Shown: in pieces, positions 11,768 to 21,898 of the stretch
Position numbering within the stretch: position 1 is the first letter of the stretch
How the letters are laid out: the number at the start of each line of letters is the position of its first letter
IMG/VR virus record: IMGVR_UViG_3300011114_000466
Location: 1-27,109 of that record
Reading direction: 5' to 3' (one strand)
Length of the DNA: 27,109 nucleotides
DNA from: a virus
The notes under the pieces: generated by a model
What the model was told of the DNA's origin: nothing
Databases searched by the model: none
Seen by the model: only the letters and a program-made list of their open reading frames with translations
Position numbers and translations under genes: made by a program

Positions 11768-11917
11768 ATGGCACAAATGAAGAAGCCAACACCAACGCCT
11801 AAAAAGACGCCTGTTAAAAAGAAGGTGCTAGTAATGCCAAGTAAGATTTCTCCATCCAAAATGACACCGGCGCAAAAGGCTCGTTACCTAAAGAACCCAG
11901 AACGCTACGACGGTTAA
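11768..11917 (+). CDS. Lys/Pro-rich small protein, 49 aa
   Basis: ATG at 11768 after GTAGGAGATACA. The N-terminus is Lys/Pro/Thr-rich (KKPTPTPKKTPVKKK) and the C-terminus reads KMTPAQKARYLKNPERYDG. It is too short to have appeared as a long frame but has a good ribosome site and fills the gap before portal. The basic composition suggests DNA or RNA contact. Function unknown. Confidence 0.55.
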   Translation: MAQMKKPTPTPKKTPVKKKVLVMPSKISPSKMTPAQKARYLKNPERYDG

Positions 11918-11926
11918 GGAAAACAA

Positions 11927-13684
11927 TTGTTATCAGTCAAAGAAGTAGACGCTAAGCTAGCACGCTTACGTACGCGCTCATCAGCGCGAGATCAACGTAT
12001 GCGTGATGTGCTCTCGGTGCGTCAGGGAGATATCTCTAAGGTATACCCTGCAATGTTTTCAGAGGAATACCCAAAGCCTCTGGTTGCAAACTTCATTGAC
12101 GTAGCAGCACGTGACTTAGCAGAGGCAATGGCACCACTGCCATCCTTTAACTGCTCAGCAACCAATATGGTCTCAGATGCAGCTCGCAAGGCTGCAGATA
12201 CTAGAACTCGTATTGCAAACTTTTATGTAACAAACTCTGACTTACAACTGCAGATGTACACAGCCGCAGACTGGTATAACACCTACGGTCTTGGTATCGG
12301 TATGGTTGAGATGGACTTTGAGGACAACAATCCTCGCATTCGTATGCTCAACCCATTCGGTACTTACCCAGAGTTAGATCGTTATGGTCGTGTGCTATCT
12401 GTTATGCAGGTCATCGTTACCGATGCTGAGACATTAGCAGCCCAATACCCAGAGTATTACGATTTGATTCTAGGTCGAAACCAGTACGGCCTTTCTTCTC
12501 CTTATATCTCAATGGTCAAGTACCACGATAAAGACCAAGACTTGCTCTACTTACCAGAGCGAAAGAACTTAGTACTATCACGCACACCAAATATCTTAGG
12601 ACGACCAATGGCATCTGTCATTATGCGTTCCTCCTTGGATGGTGAAGCACGTGGACAGTTTGATGACGTTCTATCAGTTCAACTTGCTCGTGCTCGCTTT
12701 GCAATCCTGCAGATTCAAGCTGCAGAAAAATCTATCCAAGCACCTATTGCTATCCCACAAGATGTGCAAGAGTTGGCACTTGGTCCAGATTCCATTATGC
12801 GCTCTGCCAATCCACAAGGCATTCGTCGTGTTTCATTAGAACTACCACCTGGAGTCTTTACAGAGTCAGGCGTGCTAGAGCGTGAACTACGCCTCGGTGC
12901 TCGTTACCCTGAATCTCGTTCAGGTAACATTGACGCATCAGTAGTTACTGGTCGCGGTGTACAGGCCCTACAAGCTGGCTTTGATACACAGATCAAGGCA
13001 GCACAAGCACAGTTTGCTCGTATGTTCCAAGAACTTATCTCTGTTTGCTTTGAAGCAGATGAGAAAGTATTTGGTGGTATTCCAAAGACTATCAAGGGAA
13101 CAGATGACGGAACACCTTACGTTCTCAAGTACACACCATCTCGTGACATCAAGGGTGAGTACGGCGTAGATGTACGCTACGGAATTATGTCTGGTATGGA
13201 TCCTAACCGTGCCATTATCGCTTTATTACAAATGCGTTCAGATAAGCTCGTATCTCGTGACTATGTACGTCGTGAGATTCCTATGGACTTAAATGTTACG
13301 CAGGAGGAACAACGTGTTGATATCGAAGAAATGCGCGATTCTCTGCGGGTGGCTGTTGCTCAGTATGCACAGGCCATTCCAGCGTTGGCAGCGCAAGGTC
13401 AAGACCCTAGTGAAATCATTACCCGTATTGCGTCCGTTATCCAAGGTCGCCAAAAGGGTCAATCGCTAGAGAGCACAATCGAAAAAGCATTTACACCAGA
13501 ACCACCTCCAGCCCAGCAGATGCCACCTATGGCTCCAGGTATGGAACAACAGCTTCCAGCAGCAGGTGCGGCCCCCGCTCCTGCCTCGCAGCAACCTCCA
13601 CCAGAACAAGCTGGTCAGGCCCCTGCTGCTGGTCAAAAACCCGATATAGCCCAACTACTAGCTGGTATCACCGGCGCAGCATAA
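11927..13684 (+). CDS. portal protein
   Basis: A 585-aa protein beginning at a TTG behind AAGGAAAACAA. The N-terminal half (VYPAMFSEEYPKPLVANFID, WYNTYGLGIGMVEMDF, NPFGTYPELDRYG) and the helical C-terminal half match the general layout of phage portals. The gene follows terminase, as usual. The last 75 residues are a low-complexity Pro/Gln/Ala tail (PPPAQQMPPMAPGMEQQ and similar). Twelve copies would form the channel at the capsid vertex for DNA entry and exit. The assignment rests on size, position and pattern, without a short diagnostic motif. Confidence 0.75.
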   Translation: MLSVKEVDAKLARLRTRSSARDQRMRDVLSVRQGDISKVYPAMFSEEYPKPLVANFIDVAARDLAEAMAPLPSFNCSATNMVSDAARKAADTRTRIANFYVTNSDLQLQMYTAADWYNTYGLGIGMVEMDFEDNNPRIRMLNPFGTYPELDRYGRVLSVMQVIVTDAETLAAQYPEYYDLILGRNQYGLSSPYISMVKYHDKDQDLLYLPERKNLVLSRTPNILGRPMASVIMRSSLDGEARGQFDDVLSVQLARARFAILQIQAAEKSIQAPIAIPQDVQELALGPDSIMRSANPQGIRRVSLELPPGVFTESGVLERELRLGARYPESRSGNIDASVVTGRGVQALQAGFDTQIKAAQAQFARMFQELISVCFEADEKVFGGIPKTIKGTDDGTPYVLKYTPSRDIKGEYGVDVRYGIMSGMDPNRAIIALLQMRSDKLVSRDYVRREIPMDLNVTQEEQRVDIEEMRDSLRVAVAQYAQAIPALAAQGQDPSEIITRIASVIQGRQKGQSLESTIEKAFTPEPPPAQQMPPMAPGMEQQLPAAGAAPAPASQQPPPEQAGQAPAAGQKPDIAQLLAGITGAA

Positions 13685-13701
13685 TAAGAGGAGGTGTAAA
13701 T

Positions 13702-13842
13702 ATGAACAAAGGATCTCGCGCAGCAGCGCCAGTTTCAAAGCCAGTTGAAGGCAAGAAAGATACCTCTAAGCCAGCAGGTGGCAAGGTATTCTTCGGAATG
13801 ACTCCAGCAGGAAAGCGTGGAAACGCAGTAAAAAAGGGATAA
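13702..13842 (+). CDS. basic Ala/Lys/Gly small protein, 46 aa
   Basis: ATG at 13702 behind a strong AGGAGGTG site. The sequence is low-complexity and basic (SKPVEGKKDTSKPAGGK), with VFFGMTPAGKRGNAVKKG at the end. It again carries an MTPA element like the two small genes before portal. Role unknown. The strong ribosome site suggests high expression. Confidence 0.55.
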   Translation: MNKGSRAAAPVSKPVEGKKDTSKPAGGKVFFGMTPAGKRGNAVKKG

Positions 13843-13870
13843 TAACTTTTAACGGAGGGTGCGCTGGGCG

Positions 13871-14083
13871 ATGAATGATGACAAATATGTTCCTCGTCCA
13901 GTGCGCTTTCTTGATTTTGTTGTAGTAGGCATAGGCTTTATACACAACATTGCATCATCTATTGAAACTTTAACAGGTGAGTTAATGGAGTTAACAATTT
14001 ATCAATCAAATCATCTTACCCAAACTAATAGAGCGTGGGAAGATATGACAGCAGATTTAGAAAGATTAGAGGAGGACAAATGA
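13871..14083 (+). CDS. small hypothetical protein, 70 aa
   Basis: The chosen start is the ATG at 13871, though GGAGG lies 12-13 bases upstream. The GTG at 13859 immediately follows that site and is too close. The protein has a hydrophobic stretch (FLDFVVVGIGFIHNIASS) and then a helical acidic tail. The hydrophobic part could be an amphipathic or membrane-associated helix. It overlaps the next gene as ATGA. No family is recognised. Confidence 0.55.
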   Translation: MNDDKYVPRPVRFLDFVVVGIGFIHNIASSIETLTGELMELTIYQSNHLTQTNRAWEDMTADLERLEEDK

Positions 14084-14490
14084 CAACTGCACCGATGAAC
14101 CCAAGAGCAGGCGTATCAGGTCCAGGTAAGTTCTCAGTTCGTACTGACAAATTAGAAATGGGTTCAACAGCATACGGCGAAGGTATTGATACACAGGCTA
14201 TTAAGTCTGGCGCTCCACTTGCTAAGACCGGTGATGTACGTCCTGCTCGTGCAGGCGATGTGCGTGAAGCAGCCGCACAAGGACCAGTAACAGAATTATT
14301 TGCGCCAACACAACGTCCTGATGAACCAATTACCACAGGTATTGATCGTGGTGCAGGACAAGGTTCTTCAGCTTTAATGATGACAAAAGCAACAGCAAAG
14401 ACTTCAGATGCTCTTGCAAAAATGTTAGCATTCGATACAACTGGTGAAATTGGAATTTTATATCAACAAGCATTAGCGCGGGGTGACTAA
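14080..14490 (+). CDS. hypothetical virion-block protein, 136 aa
   Basis: ATG at 14080 behind GAGGAGGACAA. The sequence is low in hydrophobics and rich in Gly, Ala and Thr (GPGKFSVRTDKLEMGSTAYG), so it is probably extended or disordered for much of its length. It has a helical end (KTSDALAKMLAFDTTG). It lies between portal and the 1566-aa protein and overlaps the latter by one base, so it probably belongs to the same virion assembly unit. Function unknown. Confidence 0.6.
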   Translation: MTTAPMNPRAGVSGPGKFSVRTDKLEMGSTAYGEGIDTQAIKSGAPLAKTGDVRPARAGDVREAAAQGPVTELFAPTQRPDEPITTGIDRGAGQGSSALMMTKATAKTSDALAKMLAFDTTGEIGILYQQALARGD

Positions 14491-17400
14491 TGGCTGATAA
14501 CTTAAAGGCAGCAGCATTTGCGGCTGGTTTAAGTGATGCTGAACTTCGTGAGATTGAAGCGCTTAATAAAACTCTTAATGTTCACAGAGAACTATCTAAC
14601 CTTCCGCAATCAATTGCAACTCAGGCTTACGCATCAAAGAGCGAAAAACAACAAGCCGCACTTAAAGCAGCAGCAGGTGATACAGTAGAACCATCTCGTG
14701 GATGGTTAGGAACTACTTGGCACTATACAGGTGGCGCACTCCTTAGTGGTCTTCAAGAAGTATCTGATGTAACAACTCGCGCCTATCGTGCTGCAAATAT
14801 TGCTAACAAAAAGATTCCTTTAGGTAGTGCTGAATATTATTTACCAAAAAACTTTTCTATTCTTAAAGATGCTTGGGATGAAGCTAACGATAAAGGTGAT
14901 AAGGTCTTTGACCAAAGCCGTATAGAAAAAGCTCGCAAGCGCTATGGAAGTTCAACAATTGATGTTGCAATTCGTGTTGCTTCAGGTGAACCATTAGACA
15001 AGATTCTTGTAGATGGCACAGAAGAAGAAAAGCAAGTAGCACGTGTTGCTCAAAAGAACTTTGAAACAGACAAACTTAATGGTTCAATCTTCCAAGATGC
15101 TATGGATGCAGTCAATGCTTCTAAATATTCACCAGGTCGCCAAGTTGCTAACGCTCTTCTTCCGGGTCAACTAGAAGGTTCAGGTTTATTTTACAAGCCA
15201 ATTTCTGGAACCATTGATGCCGCTTATCGTATATTTGCTGATCCTACATTGGTACTTGGTAAAGCCAAGCGCTTTTGGGATGCTTCAAAGTATGCACTTG
15301 ATGTTGTAGTAGGTGGCAACAAAATTGATGAAGTATTTGCTAATCCAAAAATAATTAACTTTTGGGATACATATGGTGCTCAACTAGATAATCTTAAAAG
15401 TGCTAGAGACGCAAAAAACACAGTCGCAGCAGTTCAAGCAACTAACCAGTTGAAGACACTTGCTCCTGAGTTTGGCCCAGCAGTAATTAACTCATTACTT
15501 AAGGCTGATGTCCCAGTGACTAATGCTATGACAGCAAAAGCATTCTTTGAAAATACAAAGCAATTAGATGAAATGATGAAAGGTCAAATCGGACGCAAGC
15601 GCATTCTAATGCCACGTCTTACTGCTTCTCGCCAAGCACGTATTGTTGTAACAACTACTGCTAATAAGATATTTGATATTGACCGTATGGGTTCAAAGTT
15701 TGTTGACACACTATTCTTTGGTGGAGCAGCAACTAACGATGGTATTGCTGAAACTCTTATTGATGGTAGAAAATCAATTGTAGATGCAGTTAAAGGTGAT
15801 GCTAAAAGTAAGGGAGTTGCCCGTTTTTCAACGGCAATGATTCAAACTCGCATTGATCGCTTTAAGGCACGCTTTGAAAGTATCCCATTCTTTGATGGAG
15901 ATGTACTAGATGTTACTTCTAAAGACGCATCAACAAAGATTTATCAACTAGCACGCCTAACATTGCCACAACGTGAATCTAAATTGATTGCTGAAGCATT
16001 CCAAAATTCTGGTGTTGGTCGTAAAAAAGAAATCTTTTACGGTTTACAGGGAACTATCCTAGATATTCGTGGGGCTACAGCTACTAAAGAAGCTCGTGAG
16101 ATTGCATTGCGTGCTCAGGGCAAAACAAATGCTATATATGCAGCGCGTAACGCAGATGGATACAATCCATCAATATTACCGGATGGTGAATCTATTGGTT
16201 TGATTCCTTCTGACTTTTCTAACTTTGTATCTACTCTAAGTGTAAGAGATATTGACCGACTATCTGTACGTAGCGGTTGGATTCAACGCACGATGGGAAT
16301 TGCTCATTCTGACTGGGTAGAGAAAATGACTGGTCTATGGTCATTTGCTACTCTTGCCGGTCCTCGCTATGCACTTCGTAACGCAACTGAAGACTTACTT
16401 GTACACCTTGCAATTGGAGAATCTCCTTGGGGACTAGTTGCAGGACGTGGTTTATCAACACGCCTTCGTACAGTTCGTGGAACTGAAAAGGGTTTAACTA
16501 AAGTTCAAAAGACTGCTACTAATCCATTAGGTGCAGTACTTCGCTTTGTAAACAAGAGTGAAGCAGAAAGTTATGCGAAGGCTATTGATGATGCAGAAGG
16601 AGATGTGCAGGTAATTCGTGAAATTACAGCCAATGCTCTCAATGAAGGAAAGATGGCACGTTTCTATAAGCGTGTTGGTCTAGGCAAATTTACTTCAGAG
16701 GATCGTGAACTTCTTGCAGAACAGATTAAACACGGAGATCTTGACAACGCTTTAGGAGATGTTGTAGAAGGTGGACGTAACGCCTTTACTGGTATTGACC
16801 ATTATAATAAATCAGTTGCATTTACACGTAAAAATAAAGTTCGCACTGCTGAACTTCAGTATGATATGGGCGCAGGCTTTAGACGTGCTAAGGGAACCAA
16901 AGGATTTGACGAACTTAAGCCTGATATTGTCAGCGAAGGAAGTCTTATCGCTTGGATTATGCGTATTGGGTATTACTCAAATGATAAACTAGGTGCCATT
17001 GCTGTTTCTAATCTTAATGATGAAAAGACAGCAATCTCAAAGATTCTTACTTGGATGGATGAGAACCCAGCTATTATGGCTGAGGCTCGTATGGAAGAAC
17101 GTGGCGTTAGCCAAGCAGAACACGCAAAACGTATCTACCAAGCAGCTCGTCAATTATTTGTAAAGCGTGATGGTAAGACCATTAACGAAGAACTACTCGG
17201 TAAAGTTCGTAAACTTGATGAGACAACTGGTGAGTACAAGATTTCAGGTCAACTATCAATGGATGACTTGCCAACTAGTAATGCAGATATGCCTGATTAT
17301 ATTGTTGGGCCACAATTAGTATCTGTTTCGGACTCAGGAAACTACGCATCATCACTGATGGAGTGGGGCTGGGACTGGTTAGGTAATGCTAATGCTCGTT

Positions 17401-19190
17401 TATCACGTGAACCAATGGTTATTGCAGAACTTGTTAAGATTCGCAAACAGTTTAAGTCAACAGGTTTTGAAGATGCTTTCATTGCATCATACAAAAAGGG
17501 TGTAACTGAACCAGCAGGTTTAGTAAAAGCAGAACTTGCTGCTAAAAGAAAACTAGCCGAGATTGCAGAAGACCGTGCACGTATGCAAGTACTTGCTTAT
17601 GTAGATAATCCTGCAGTACAAAGTCAGTTTGCGTTCTCTATTCGTAACTTTGCACGCTTCTATCGTGCTACTGAAGACTTTTATCGTCGTCTATATCGTG
17701 GTGTGCGCTATAACCCAGAGTCAATTCGTCGTGCAGCGCTTACTTATGAGGGTATTACTCATTCAGGTTGGGTGCAAAACGATGATCAAGGTGAACCATA
17801 CTTCGTATACCCAGGAACAGAACACGCATATCGTGTAGTTCAGGGTGTTATGCAGGCATTTGGTGTACCAGCAGAGTTTAAGGTACCAATGCCAGTACAG
17901 TTTGGCGCACAAATTAAGATGATTACTCCATCTTTGAACCCAGAGTCAATGGTTCCTACATTTGCAGGCCCACTATCAGGTATTTCTTTCAAGGTCGCAG
18001 CCAACCTAGTTGATATTTTCAATCCAGGCGCGGCAGACACTATTACAAAGTACACAATGGGTAAATATGCTGTAGATCAATCATTTGTTTCAGCGTTCTT
18101 ACCAGCACACGTTAATCGTATCTATTCAGCAATGAGTAAAGATGAGCGTGATGGTCAGTACGCATCAGCTATGCGTAAGGCTATGACATATCTTGAAGCA
18201 TCAGGCAATGGAATTGCAGAAAAGATTGATGCTGACGGTAATCCAATTCCACCTAGTGCTGGTGAATTAGATACTTATAAAGAGCGTCTTAATAGTGTTA
18301 CACAATCTATTCTAGGACTACGTGTTGTCTATGGATTCGTTGCTCCAGCAACAGCATCTGTACAACTTAAGTCTGATATGGCTGACTGGGTACGAGAAAA
18401 TGGTAAAGCTAACTTTAAGCAGGCTTGGTATGGTCTACTAGACCGCTATGGTGACTATGACACTGCAATTAAGGAATGGGTACGCTTGTTCCCAGACCAG
18501 ATTCCATTTACTATATCTGAATCTGAGCGTTCAACAGTTGCCTACTTCCGTTATGCAGAAGAATCAGGCAAGTTTGTTGACAACAACGAGAAATTATTTA
18601 AGCAATATCCTCAAGCAGCAGCATTCTTGATTCCTCACAAGTCTGGCTATTCTTGGAATGCTTACAAGACTATGACTGATATGGGTCTTCGTAAGAATAA
18701 AACTGTTTCTGATTTCCTTCGTGAAGTACAAACTGCAGCAGATATGCAGGCTTATTACGAAAAGAAGAATGAGTACGAAACTAACCTTGACACAGTAGGA
18801 ACAGACTTTGAACGCAGCCAACTACGTGCTGAGTGGACAGACTGGGCAACTAACTTCAAGAAGTTCCGCCCATTAGTTCAAGAAGAACTTGCACAAGGTG
18901 GCAGAAAGGCCGTTGAGCGTATGAAAGCGCTTAACGATGTACAGAAGATGCTTGCGGATTCAACAGCTCGAAAGGCATCTCCTAAAACATTTGATGTTAT
19001 TAAGAAGATGTCAGACCTTTATACGCAGTACAAGGAAAATGCAGATTCTTTGGATCAGTTCTCTGGTGCACAGATTCTTAAAGATTCAGAAAAAGAATCA
19101 ACAATTATCAAGATGCGTGAACTATCACAGTTTAATGAAAATACTTTGAGTGCATATAATGTGCTCTTCGGCAGATTACTAGGAGACTAA
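14490..19190 (+). CDS. giant virion protein, 1566 aa, probable internal/ejection protein
   Basis: At 1566 aa this is the largest gene of the window. The sequence is mostly helical, Ala/Lys-rich, with a few distinctive segments. Near residue 625-645 it reads LAGPRYALRNATEDLLVHLA. Near 1145-1165 it has MVPTFAGPLSGISFK. The last third is charged helices. I see no polymerase, lysozyme or protease motif. Large proteins of this kind in podovirus-like phages are internal virion proteins that leave the capsid with the DNA and form a conduit through the cell envelope. That role is inferred from size, composition and place among structural genes. A polyvalent or tail protein remains possible. It overlaps the previous gene by one base. 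Confidence 0.6.
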   Translation: MADNLKAAAFAAGLSDAELREIEALNKTLNVHRELSNLPQSIATQAYASKSEKQQAALKAAAGDTVEPSRGWLGTTWHYTGGALLSGLQEVSDVTTRAYRAANIANKKIPLGSAEYYLPKNFSILKDAWDEANDKGDKVFDQSRIEKARKRYGSSTIDVAIRVASGEPLDKILVDGTEEEKQVARVAQKNFETDKLNGSIFQDAMDAVNASKYSPGRQVANALLPGQLEGSGLFYKPISGTIDAAYRIFADPTLVLGKAKRFWDASKYALDVVVGGNKIDEVFANPKIINFWDTYGAQLDNLKSARDAKNTVAAVQATNQLKTLAPEFGPAVINSLLKADVPVTNAMTAKAFFENTKQLDEMMKGQIGRKRILMPRLTASRQARIVVTTTANKIFDIDRMGSKFVDTLFFGGAATNDGIAETLIDGRKSIVDAVKGDAKSKGVARFSTAMIQTRIDRFKARFESIPFFDGDVLDVTSKDASTKIYQLARLTLPQRESKLIAEAFQNSGVGRKKEIFYGLQGTILDIRGATATKEAREIALRAQGKTNAIYAARNADGYNPSILPDGESIGLIPSDFSNFVSTLSVRDIDRLSVRSGWIQRTMGIAHSDWVEKMTGLWSFATLAGPRYALRNATEDLLVHLAIGESPWGLVAGRGLSTRLRTVRGTEKGLTKVQKTATNPLGAVLRFVNKSEAESYAKAIDDAEGDVQVIREITANALNEGKMARFYKRVGLGKFTSEDRELLAEQIKHGDLDNALGDVVEGGRNAFTGIDHYNKSVAFTRKNKVRTAELQYDMGAGFRRAKGTKGFDELKPDIVSEGSLIAWIMRIGYYSNDKLGAIAVSNLNDEKTAISKILTWMDENPAIMAEARMEERGVSQAEHAKRIYQAARQLFVKRDGKTINEELLGKVRKLDETTGEYKISGQLSMDDLPTSNADMPDYIVGPQLVSVSDSGNYASSLMEWGWDWLGNANARLSREPMVIAELVKIRKQFKSTGFEDAFIASYKKGVTEPAGLVKAELAAKRKLAEIAEDRARMQVLAYVDNPAVQSQFAFSIRNFARFYRATEDFYRRLYRGVRYNPESIRRAALTYEGITHSGWVQNDDQGEPYFVYPGTEHAYRVVQGVMQAFGVPAEFKVPMPVQFGAQIKMITPSLNPESMVPTFAGPLSGISFKVAANLVDIFNPGAADTITKYTMGKYAVDQSFVSAFLPAHVNRIYSAMSKDERDGQYASAMRKAMTYLEASGNGIAEKIDADGNPIPPSAGELDTYKERLNSVTQSILGLRVVYGFVAPATASVQLKSDMADWVRENGKANFKQAWYGLLDRYGDYDTAIKEWVRLFPDQIPFTISESERSTVAYFRYAEESGKFVDNNEKLFKQYPQAAAFLIPHKSGYSWNAYKTMTDMGLRKNKTVSDFLREVQTAADMQAYYEKKNEYETNLDTVGTDFERSQLRAEWTDWATNFKKFRPLVQEELAQGGRKAVERMKALNDVQKMLADSTARKASPKTFDVIKKMSDLYTQYKENADSLDQFSGAQILKDSEKESTIIKMRELSQFNENTLSAYNVLFGRLLGD

Positions 19191-19191
19191 A

Positions 19192-20505
19192 TTGGCACAA
19201 CTAACGCTAACGGATTTTCTCAAGAATCTCTATAACGCCGACGAAAAAACACGTCTTGCAATTGCTAAGGATCTTAAGACAGCAGGATTCCTTAGAGGAA
19301 CACCTAGTGGAAAAGTAGATGCTTTCCTAATATTGCAAAATGCAATTATTGATGCTGAAAAAGAAATTGCTCAACTTAAGCCAGTAGCAGGTGAGATTGA
19401 CCGTATTACTTATTACAAGACACGTCGTACTCAACCAGCAACAGGTGGGGCAACGGGTGGTCCATCTTCTAGTACTCAGAAAGTTACTCGTGTAACAAAC
19501 CCTACTGATGCTACAGCTTTAATCAATAGTGTATTTACAAGCGTATTAGGTCGTCCAGCGACTGCTGAGGAAATGAAAGAAATTAAACCTCAGTTGCAAA
19601 AGGCAGAAACTGCAGCTCCTGTAACAACTAAATATAAGACAGTCAACGGCGTAACAACAGCCGATACAACAGGCGGTATTGATTCACAGCAGTTCATTAT
19701 TAACTTAATCAATAAAACTCCTAAGTTTAAGGCTGAGTTAACAAAGCGTAAGAAGACAGCACCTGATATTCTCAAGCGTCAAGAAGAAAAAAATATCTAT
19801 GATACAGAAGTTGCTGGACTTGACCCAGAAGCAGTAATAGAATTTAACAAAACTTCAGAGTATGGTCGTGGTATTGAGAGCACAAAGGCTGCTCTTGCTG
19901 AATATGCCATAAAACTAGGTGTAGAATTAGATGATACTGGATTAACAGAACTTGCTAAGCAAGCATATGACCAAGCAATTGAAACAGATCCTACAAGACT
20001 GCGTGATTTAGTACAGCAGAAGATTGGTTATACTCCAGGCGGTGCGATTAAAGGCGCAGCAGGAGATGACTTAGCAGACTTAAGAAAAGTAGCTGCTGCA
20101 AATGGACTAGACCTAGAAAATACATTTGGCTCCAGTCTTGGCAGTTGGTTGCAAAACATTGCCAAGGGTGAATCAATTGATACATATAAGCGTTTGATTC
20201 GTAGCACAGCAAAAATTGGTATGCCAGCGACAGTAGCAGGACTATTAGACCAAGGTGTTGATTTAGAGTCAGTTTACTCACCATACAAAAATCTAATGGC
20301 ATCTACACTAGAGATTAACCCAGATACGATTACTTTGAATGATCCAGTATTACGTGGGGCAATTACAGGTGATAAAGAATTACCTCTATATGAATTTCAA
20401 CGTCAACTCCGCAAGGATACACGTTGGCAGTATACCAATCAGGCTAAAGAAGAAGTATCTGATGTAGCACTTAAAGTCCTTCGTGACTTTGGATTCCAGG
20501 GGTAA
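19192..20505 (+). CDS. large virion-associated protein, 437 aa
   Basis: TTG start at 19192 behind CTAGGAGACTAAA. A Thr/Gly-rich linker around residues 75-95 separates an N-terminal helical domain from the rest. FTSVLGRPATAEEMKEIKP resembles the short LGRxxTxxE repeats seen in secreted and phage proteins. The C-terminal portion contains LEINPDTITLNDP and then LRKDTRWQYTNQAKEE. As I recall, this segment recurs in environmental and actinobacterial phage structural proteins. It is most likely a partner of the giant protein upstream, as internal or tail-tip component. No enzymatic motif was found. Confidence 0.5.
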   Translation: MAQLTLTDFLKNLYNADEKTRLAIAKDLKTAGFLRGTPSGKVDAFLILQNAIIDAEKEIAQLKPVAGEIDRITYYKTRRTQPATGGATGGPSSSTQKVTRVTNPTDATALINSVFTSVLGRPATAEEMKEIKPQLQKAETAAPVTTKYKTVNGVTTADTTGGIDSQQFIINLINKTPKFKAELTKRKKTAPDILKRQEEKNIYDTEVAGLDPEAVIEFNKTSEYGRGIESTKAALAEYAIKLGVELDDTGLTELAKQAYDQAIETDPTRLRDLVQQKIGYTPGGAIKGAAGDDLADLRKVAAANGLDLENTFGSSLGSWLQNIAKGESIDTYKRLIRSTAKIGMPATVAGLLDQGVDLESVYSPYKNLMASTLEINPDTITLNDPVLRGAITGDKELPLYEFQRQLRKDTRWQYTNQAKEEVSDVALKVLRDFGFQG

Positions 20506-20508
20506 ACA

Positions 20509-21777
20509 ATGGGCGCATACGAAGACGCAGCCGAAGCGCGTATGGCTGCTGCAAAAGCAGCAGCAAAAGCGGCAGATATAGCAGAAAAAGCCAGAATTAC
20601 TGCAATGGGACAAGCAAACGCTGCATCAAAACCTTTAACCCGTGCTCAACAAGTAACTGCAAATCGCCTTGCAACATCTCCTGTTGCTCAAGAGGCAGCA
20701 AGAACAACTGCAGCACTTAAGTCTTTTACTGCAAAAGGCGGATTACTTGGTGTACCTGGTTCTAATCTTCAAGGTACTGGTGCTACAGGTGGATCTACTG
20801 GAGGTACAGCAGGAGCAGGAGCAGGAGCAGGAGCGAGTACAGGTGGAGACACAGCAGCAGCTATTGCTACAGCAGAAGCAGCAAAATTAAAGTTACTTGC
20901 AGATCAAGAAGCAGCACGCATTGCTGAAGAAAAGCGTAGTGCAGGACAGTCTGCTTATGATCTATTATTTCAACAGTTTAGCCAATATGGGATGGGCGCT
21001 CTAGTAGAGCCACTTAAGCAGTTTATCCAACAAGGTGTATCTGCATCAGAGTTTACTCTTCGTCTACGCGATACAGATGCTTACAAGAAGCGCTTTGCTG
21101 CTAATGCTCAACGTATTGCTAAGGGTCTATCTGCTCTTAATGAAGCAGAGTATATTGGACTTGAGGACCAGTATCAGAATGTTATGCGTAACTATGGTCT
21201 ACCTGCAGAGTATTACACACGTGGTGATATGGGTCGTCAAGAAGGATTTGAAAAGTTCTTGGCTAACGATGTATCTGCAGCAGAATTAGAAGACCGTGTT
21301 ATGACAGCACAGTCCCGTGTTCTTAATGCTAACCCAGAAGTTCTTTCTTCTCTTAAATCATTTTATCCAGATATTACCAATGGTGATATTTTGGCTTATA
21401 CACTTGATCCTACTAAGGGTCTTGCATCAATTAAGCGTAAGGTAACTGCAGCAGAAATTGGTGCAGGTGCAATGCAAGCAGGACTAGGTATATCAGGTAC
21501 TCGTGCTGAAGAACTAGGCGCAGCAGGCATCACTAAGCAGCAAGCGCAACAAGGCTTCCAGACAGTTGCAGAAGTTGCCCCACGTGGTGGACAACTAGCA
21601 GAGATTTACAAGCAATCTCCATACACACAGACAACGGCAGAGGCTGAAATCTTTGGACTTGCTGGTTCAACAGAGGCTGCAAGACAGCGCAAGAAATTAA
21701 CATCACTAGAAACTGCCGCATTTGGTGGCAGTGCCGGTGCTGGTGCGATAGCACGAGACAGAGCCGGAACACTATAA
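20509..21777 (+). CDS. large Ala-rich virion-associated protein, 422 aa
   Basis: The N-terminal 140 residues are Ala/Lys helices and a Gly/Ala/Thr linker. The folded core from about 145 has AYDLLFQQFSQYGMGALVEP, then LRDTDAYKKRF, EAEYIGLEDQYQNVMRNYGLP and FLANDVSAAELEDRV. A domain with this order of elements is common in phage virion proteins next to the preceding type of gene, by my recollection. The C-terminus is again Gly/Ala-rich. Together with the two genes upstream it forms a three-gene set between portal and scaffold. Internal virion or ejection role is inferred. Confidence 0.5.
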   Translation: MGAYEDAAEARMAAAKAAAKAADIAEKARITAMGQANAASKPLTRAQQVTANRLATSPVAQEAARTTAALKSFTAKGGLLGVPGSNLQGTGATGGSTGGTAGAGAGAGASTGGDTAAAIATAEAAKLKLLADQEAARIAEEKRSAGQSAYDLLFQQFSQYGMGALVEPLKQFIQQGVSASEFTLRLRDTDAYKKRFAANAQRIAKGLSALNEAEYIGLEDQYQNVMRNYGLPAEYYTRGDMGRQEGFEKFLANDVSAAELEDRVMTAQSRVLNANPEVLSSLKSFYPDITNGDILAYTLDPTKGLASIKRKVTAAEIGAGAMQAGLGISGTRAEELGAAGITKQQAQQGFQTVAEVAPRGGQLAEIYKQSPYTQTTAEAEIFGLAGSTEAARQRKKLTSLETAAFGGSAGAGAIARDRAGTL

Positions 21778-21785
21778 AAAGCCTG

Positions 21786-21809
21786 CCACTAGAACGACTG
21801 GCCTAGTGG
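21786..21809 (+). terminator. hairpin between ejection-protein block and scaffold
   Basis: CCACTAG (21786-21792) pairs with CTAGTGG (21803-21809) around a 10-base loop, nine bases after the stop of the 422-aa gene and within a 121-base spacer. There is no T-run, so it may be an RNA processing or stability element rather than a strong terminator. Confidence 0.35.
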
Positions 21810-21898
21810 AGCGATAATAATACCAGTAGCTAGAGCCATACCGTTTCCCCAAACGAATATGAGGCTAGTGCCAACAACTAATAGGGAGAAGGACCACT

